A DNA stretch of 46,611 bases, from the NCBI GenBank assembly GCA_902826835.1, contig CADEGH010000027.1, forward strand, positions 1-46,611, read 5' to 3'. The translations under genes were made by a program, and so were the position numbers. The notes beneath the pieces were generated by a model that saw only the letters and a program-made list of their open reading frames with translations, did not search any database and was not told where the DNA came from. Shown piece by piece: positions 42,998 through 46,611 of this stretch; position 1 is the first letter of the stretch, and every line of letters begins with the position of its first letter. Source of the stretch: an uncultured bacterium (GTDB taxonomy: Bacteria; Planctomycetota; GCA-002687715).

Positions 42998-45781
42998 TCA
43001 CAACTCGTCGGGAAAGCGGGCGTGCGAAAGACGAAAGCCCACGGGGGCCGCCGGGTCGAGGTAGGCGGATTGAAGGGTGAGGGAGATCCCGAAGCTCGGA
43101 TTGGGGGCGACAAAGCCAGGTAAGGTGAAGTTGCCCGCGGCGTCGAGAGTGGGCCCGGCGGCGGGACCGTAGAGCCCAATGCTGTCGATGAGCACGAACC
43201 AATTGGGCTGGCCGACCGCGAATGGGCGGATTGAGAGGACAAAATCGGCGGTGGCGTCGGGAAATGGATGGATCGGGGGCGGATTGAGCACATCCACGAT
43301 GAAGACAAAGGGTCCGAGCGGCGCTCCGCTCTCGAAGACAGCCGAGTAGGTTTCGCCCGGGAGCGGGTCGAGGGGGTGCCGCACGATCGTTCCACGGTTG
43401 CTGCCAGGCCCCACCGCGACGGCGCGGGCGTTGGAGGCGGATTGGTGACCGTTTTCGATGGCGATCGCAACCCCGCCGGCGCGCTGCGTCCCCGGAACGG
43501 CTGGGCCAAGAGTCGCGAGGAGGAGCCCGCTATTGAAGAAGACAGTCGGCAGAGCCGTGCTGTCGGCGTAGACCACCGCCGAGGGAAGGAAGTCCGCGCC
43601 GGAAATCAGCAAGCTGATGGGCGAGGAGTTTGCAGTGAGCACGGGAACGGAAAGGGGGCCAACGACGGAGAGCGTCGGCGCTCGCAACTCGACGGGATGG
43701 GGCAGCGAAGTTCCGCCGCCCGGCGATCCGTTGACAATGGTGACCGCGGCGCTGCCAGCCGCCGCGATCAGCGAACTCGGGACCGCGGCGGAGAGTTGCG
43801 AGTCACTGATCCAGGTTGTGAGGAGGGGCGTCCCGTTCCAGTGCAGGACCGAGCCCGGCGCAAAGAAATTGGCGCCGCTTGCCAGAAGAGTGAACGCAGG
43901 GCCGCCCGCAATCACGGAGTTCGGGGAAATCGAGGTGAGGATGGGGAGTGGGTGATCGACGACGATACTGATGGGCGCCGAGCTTCCTCCGCCCGGACCG
44001 GGATTGAACACGGTGACGTCCAAGGAGCCCGGAAGGGTCGCCAGCGCGGCCGGGATGGTGGCGGTCAGTTGATTGGCATTGACGAAGACGGTTGGCAAGT
44101 CGGATCCTCCCAGCCTGGCGATGGTGCTCGCGTTGAAACCGCCTCCGGCGAGGTTGATCGCAAACGGGCCTTGGCCGGCCACGATTGCGCCCGAGGTTAC
44201 GGATCCGAGGGTCGGGATGGGATTTTCTACAGAAAAACTGAGGGGTGAGGAGAGGCCTCCGCCTGGGAGTCCGGTGAAGACGGTGATGGCCGCGGTGCCA
44301 GCCGTTGTCAGGAGTGCGGCCGGGACGACCGCGTCGAGTTGACCCGCGCTCACGAAGGTCGAGACGAGGGAGGTGCCGTTCCAGCGCACCTCCGAATTGG
44401 AACTCGAGAATCCGGTGCCGAACACGCCGAGAGTGAAACCGGGTTCTCCCGCGACCTTAGACCCTGGATTCAGTGAGATCACGGTCGGCACGGGCTGATT
44501 GGGGGTGAGGGTGACGGAGCAAGTGAGCGAGCCGGAGATGGTCGACGTGCTGGTCTTGGAAGCGACGATGGCGTGACGGCCGGGAGAGAGGAGCAGGTTG
44601 GTGCGGGCCGTTCCGAGAGGAGCAGTCGCGAGGTTTTCGTCTTTGGACCGCCATTGGTTGCTTGTGCCAGGATCGAAGAGCGACCACGTGAGGCCGGACG
44701 GTCCGGTCACGTTCACATCGCAGAAGGTCGGACTTGTGAGGTTGAGCTCGAAGAGATGCAGCCGTTGGGAGGTGGCCCAATTGGCCACCGCGGGCACTCC
44801 CAGACTCACACTCGACACCGACGATTGATGGAGGACCCCCGCGTTGGTCTGGGTAAGCGTGCCCGACCGGGTCACGATGCCGTCGGTCGCCACGATCGCA
44901 CCGAGATGCCCATTCGCCACCGAGTAGGCCGTGTTTCGGATCCCGGTCACCGAGGCACTGCTGCCGATCAGGAGCGAGTAGCCGTTGGCCTGACTTCCCT
45001 GAATCCCCACCGCAGTCCATTGAGAGGGTTGGGGCACGCACGTGAACTGTTGGGACGCGTTCGTGATTCCACCCACCGAGCTACCGGGTCCGGCGAGATT
45101 CACATGGTTGGACGTAGGGGCGAGCCTAGCCGTGAAATCCAGGTCTGATGTTGTCACGCCGGCGTTCTTGGTGATGACGAGCCCATAGGTCCCGATGGGT
45201 AAGTTGAGGACGACACCAGCTCCCGAAGCTGCGCCGGAGGCGAGAGCGGCGGAGGATTGGCGCCAGACATTGGAAACACCCACGTCGAATATCTTCCAGC
45301 GGATCGAGGGATCTCCCAGGACCAGCAGATCGTGGTTTCCCGACGACGTCGTGGTCATTCGAAGGACCTTGGCAACGTGGCCGGAGCTCAGGGTGGAGGG
45401 CACCAGGGCATTGGCGGCTACAAAATCACCGGTGGCGTGTTCGAGAACGACTTCGTAGTTGATCAGTCCAGGAGGATTGGGAGGCAGTGCAATGCCGGGC
45501 GGTGCACTCACAACTCCTGTAGCCGTCCCGCCCGGGATCGTGGCGAGGAACATCACCTGGTAGTCCGCGCTGCCGGAGCTCGAGGTCGTGCCCACGCCAT
45601 TGACCGAGAGGCTGCCCGGCTCCAACGCGACGACGTTGAAGTTGGTGGGAAGGGTTGAAAAGGTGAACGCATGCGGGTTGATGCTGCTCCCGAGAGTCCG
45701 TGGAACGTTGGGGGAGAGCTGAATCTGAGCCGGGCCGATGGTCGCCAGGACCCAGATCAAGACGAGGACGCGAGCAGCCAT
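42998..45781 (-). CDS. Large secreted protein with IPT/TIG repeats, paralogue of 16805-19591
   Basis: 927 residues from ATG 45781, which starts a signal peptide (RVLVLIWVLATIGPAQIQ). The longer frame from 45925 is rejected. Two PPC-like domains (GNHDLLVLGDPSIRWKIFDV, TFCDVNVTGPSGLTWSLFDP) are followed by four IPT/TIG repeats and the same C-terminal domain as its paralogue (PISLLISGADFLP, RGTIVRHPLDPLPGE). Domain order and length match closely and much of the C-terminal half is near-identical in protein, so a fairly recent duplication is likely. Probably an extracellular structural or adhesion protein. Confidence 0.85.
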   Translation of the reverse strand: MAARVLVLIWVLATIGPAQIQLSPNVPRTLGSSINPHAFTFSTLPTNFNVVALEPGSLSVNGVGTTSSSGSADYQVMFLATIPGGTATGVVSAPPGIALPPNPPGLINYEVVLEHATGDFVAANALVPSTLSSGHVAKVLRMTTTSSGNHDLLVLGDPSIRWKIFDVGVSNVWRQSSAALASGAASGAGVVLNLPIGTYGLVITKNAGVTTSDLDFTARLAPTSNHVNLAGPGSSVGGITNASQQFTCVPQPSQWTAVGIQGSQANGYSLLIGSSASVTGIRNTAYSVANGHLGAIVATDGIVTRSGTLTQTNAGVLHQSSVSSVSLGVPAVANWATSQRLHLFELNLTSPTFCDVNVTGPSGLTWSLFDPGTSNQWRSKDENLATAPLGTARTNLLLSPGRHAIVASKTSTSTISGSLTCSVTLTPNQPVPTVISLNPGSKVAGEPGFTLGVFGTGFSSSNSEVRWNGTSLVSTFVSAGQLDAVVPAALLTTAGTAAITVFTGLPGGGLSSPLSFSVENPIPTLGSVTSGAIVAGQGPFAINLAGGGFNASTIARLGGSDLPTVFVNANQLTATIPAALATLPGSLDVTVFNPGPGGGSSAPISIVVDHPLPILTSISPNSVIAGGPAFTLLASGANFFAPGSVLHWNGTPLLTTWISDSQLSAAVPSSLIAAAGSAAVTIVNGSPGGGTSLPHPVELRAPTLSVVGPLSVPVLTANSSPISLLISGADFLPSAVVYADSTALPTVFFNSGLLLATLGPAVPGTQRAGGVAIAIENGHQSASNARAVAVGPGSNRGTIVRHPLDPLPGETYSAVFESGAPLGPFVFIVDVLNPPPIHPFPDATADFVLSIRPFAVGQPNWFVLIDSIGLYGPAAGPTLDAAGNFTLPGFVAPNPSFGISLTLQSAYLDPAAPVGFRLSHARFPDEL

Positions 45782-45874
45782 GGGGCACCCCGGTTGGTTA
45801 TTGTTCGTCCGTCCGAAGGGAGGGGATAACCCTGTAACTCCCATCCCGGCGCCTTGAGGACACCTCCAATTCAG

Positions 45875-45894
45875 AAAAAATCCCGAACTGGGAT
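45875..45894 (-). terminator. Possible rho-independent terminator, minus strand
   Basis: On the minus strand ATCCC-agttc-GGGAT is followed by six T residues. It lies between divergent genes, so it would stop antisense transcription coming from the nuclease side. The stem is only 5 bp. Confidence 0.3.
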
Positions 45895-45940
45895 CCAAAT
45901 CCCTCGGATAGTTCGGCCCCGCCAACAGTCAGAGGAGGGA

Positions 45941-46611
45941 ATGAGTGACCAGGAGCACGACCATTTGGTGCGGGCGGTGTTTGGGCGCAGTGAAGAGGCG
46001 GTGGCGCACCTTCGGGCGTTTCTGCCGGGAGAGGTTCTTGAGAATCTCGACCTTTCGAGGCTGGACCTGGTTCCGACCAGTTTTGTCGATCAGCACCATC
46101 GGCTGAGTGAGGTCGATTTGCTGTTCCGCATCGGGACGGCCGGGCGCGAGGCCTTCGTGTACCTGTTGATGGAGCACCAGAGTACGCAGCAGCGGTTCAT
46201 GGCGCTTCGACTCCTGTCCTACCTGGTCGCGATCTGGGAGTGGTGGAGGGCGGACCACGCCGAAGCGCGGAACTTGCCAGTAATCCTGCCGCTGGTGCTC
46301 CACCACGGAAGCCGACCCTGGACGGCGCCGAAGGTCCTTTCCGAGCTGCTGGATGCCGATGACGCACTGATGGACCGACTTCGACCGCTCCTTCCGGAAC
46401 TGCGCTATTGGGTGACGGATCTCGCGGTCATCGAGGACAGAGAGATTCTCGACCGTACCGCCGCCTTCGCCCCGCTGGCCGCGTTGACTGTTTTCCTTCT
46501 CAAGCACGGTCGCGACGAGGGGCTGCCCAGTTTGGTCCCCCTCGTGGCGACCCCGATTCTGCGCCTATTGGATCGTCCCGCCGGACGCGACGATCTCAGT
46601 TTGCTGATAAA
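45941..46611 (+). CDS. Rpn-family PD-(D/E)XK nuclease/putative transposase, 3' end off window
   Basis: The first ~223 residues are present from ATG 45941, with a strong GAGGAGGG ribosome-binding site, and the frame is still open at the window end. It opens DHLVRAVFGRSEEAVAHLR, then VPTSFVDQHHRLSEVDLLFR, then EAFVYLLMEHQSTQQRFMAL and LPVILPLVLHHGSRPW. These are the Rpn/YhgA-like nuclease signatures, with Asp in EVDLLF and Glu-x-Gln in EHQS forming the PD-(D/E)XK site. Rpn proteins are DNA endonucleases that promote recombination and have been linked to phage defence. A strong start and full motifs suggest an intact gene. Confidence 0.88.
   Translation, partial: MSDQEHDHLVRAVFGRSEEAVAHLRAFLPGEVLENLDLSRLDLVPTSFVDQHHRLSEVDLLFRIGTAGREAFVYLLMEHQSTQQRFMALRLLSYLVAIWEWWRADHAEARNLPVILPLVLHHGSRPWTAPKVLSELLDADDALMDRLRPLLPELRYWVTDLAVIEDREILDRTAAFAPLAALTVFLLKHGRDEGLPSLVPLVATPILRLLDRPAGRDDLSLLI

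Noticed and set aside
1..46611. CRISPR array or DGR reverse transcriptase
   Set aside because: No regularly spaced repeats and no reverse-transcriptase catalytic motif were seen in any frame.

Overview
The window is high-GC bacterial DNA, most likely from a member of the Planctomycetota. The grounds are an ECF sigma factor translationally coupled to a Pkn2-type serine/threonine kinase with a beta-propeller-like sensor, two paralogous secreted proteins of more than 900 residues with IPT/TIG repeats, a tandem C-type-lectin secreted protein, and many exported proteins of unknown function. This assignment is inference from gene content.

Layout. 1-2390 (minus strand): a phage-derived fragment, a terminase-small-subunit-like HTH protein coupled to a ParB-domain/DNA-methyltransferase fusion. 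The methyltransferase frame is open to the window edge, contains a 276-residue intein, and runs into an inverted-repeat cluster. 2391-7937: accessory DNA of visibly lower GC, with a small membrane protein, diverged intergenic repeats, a membrane-anchored TIR protein, a 3' tRNA-Arg(CCU) fragment that looks like an integration scar, and a membrane/coiled-coil/tail-collar protein. 7946-16215: three 5'-truncated tyrosine-integrase relics in one orientation surround the kinase/sigma pair, a lectin protein and a polytopic membrane protein. 16305-24310: a conserved hypothetical, a large TIG protein, and a group of peptidase-like exported genes (papain-like, lipoprotein, trypsin-like, and an S41 protein lacking its nucleophile). 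24687-27683: a Fur/PerR-type regulator with a 7-1-7 operator and an exported KatG. 27989-31155: a broken AbiEi-like gene, a secreted hypothetical and an ACP-like relic.

31255-40494 is the most notable region. Five tightly packed plus-strand genes encode a SLOG-like/multi-TM protein, two formylglycine-generating-enzyme-fold (FGS, C-type-lectin fold) proteins, an LRR-Roc-COR-TIR protein and a ClpX-like unfoldase. The two FGS genes are diverged overall but share identical 39-nt and 35-nt blocks around a 72-nt window with 19 mismatches and no indels, almost all changing amino acids. A long GC-rich inverted repeat follows in each gene. This is the pattern expected of variable regions of a diversity-generating retroelement (DGR). 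No reverse transcriptase or template repeat is visible here, so the genes would be remote targets of a DGR elsewhere. The operon reads as a conflict (immunity-like) system: variable lectin-fold recognition modules, a GTPase switch, a predicted NAD-consuming TIR effector, a membrane effector and a proteolysis arm.

40745-46611: a secreted protein, a Tat-exported cupin, the second TIG protein, and the start of an Rpn-type PD-(D/E)XK nuclease that runs off the window.
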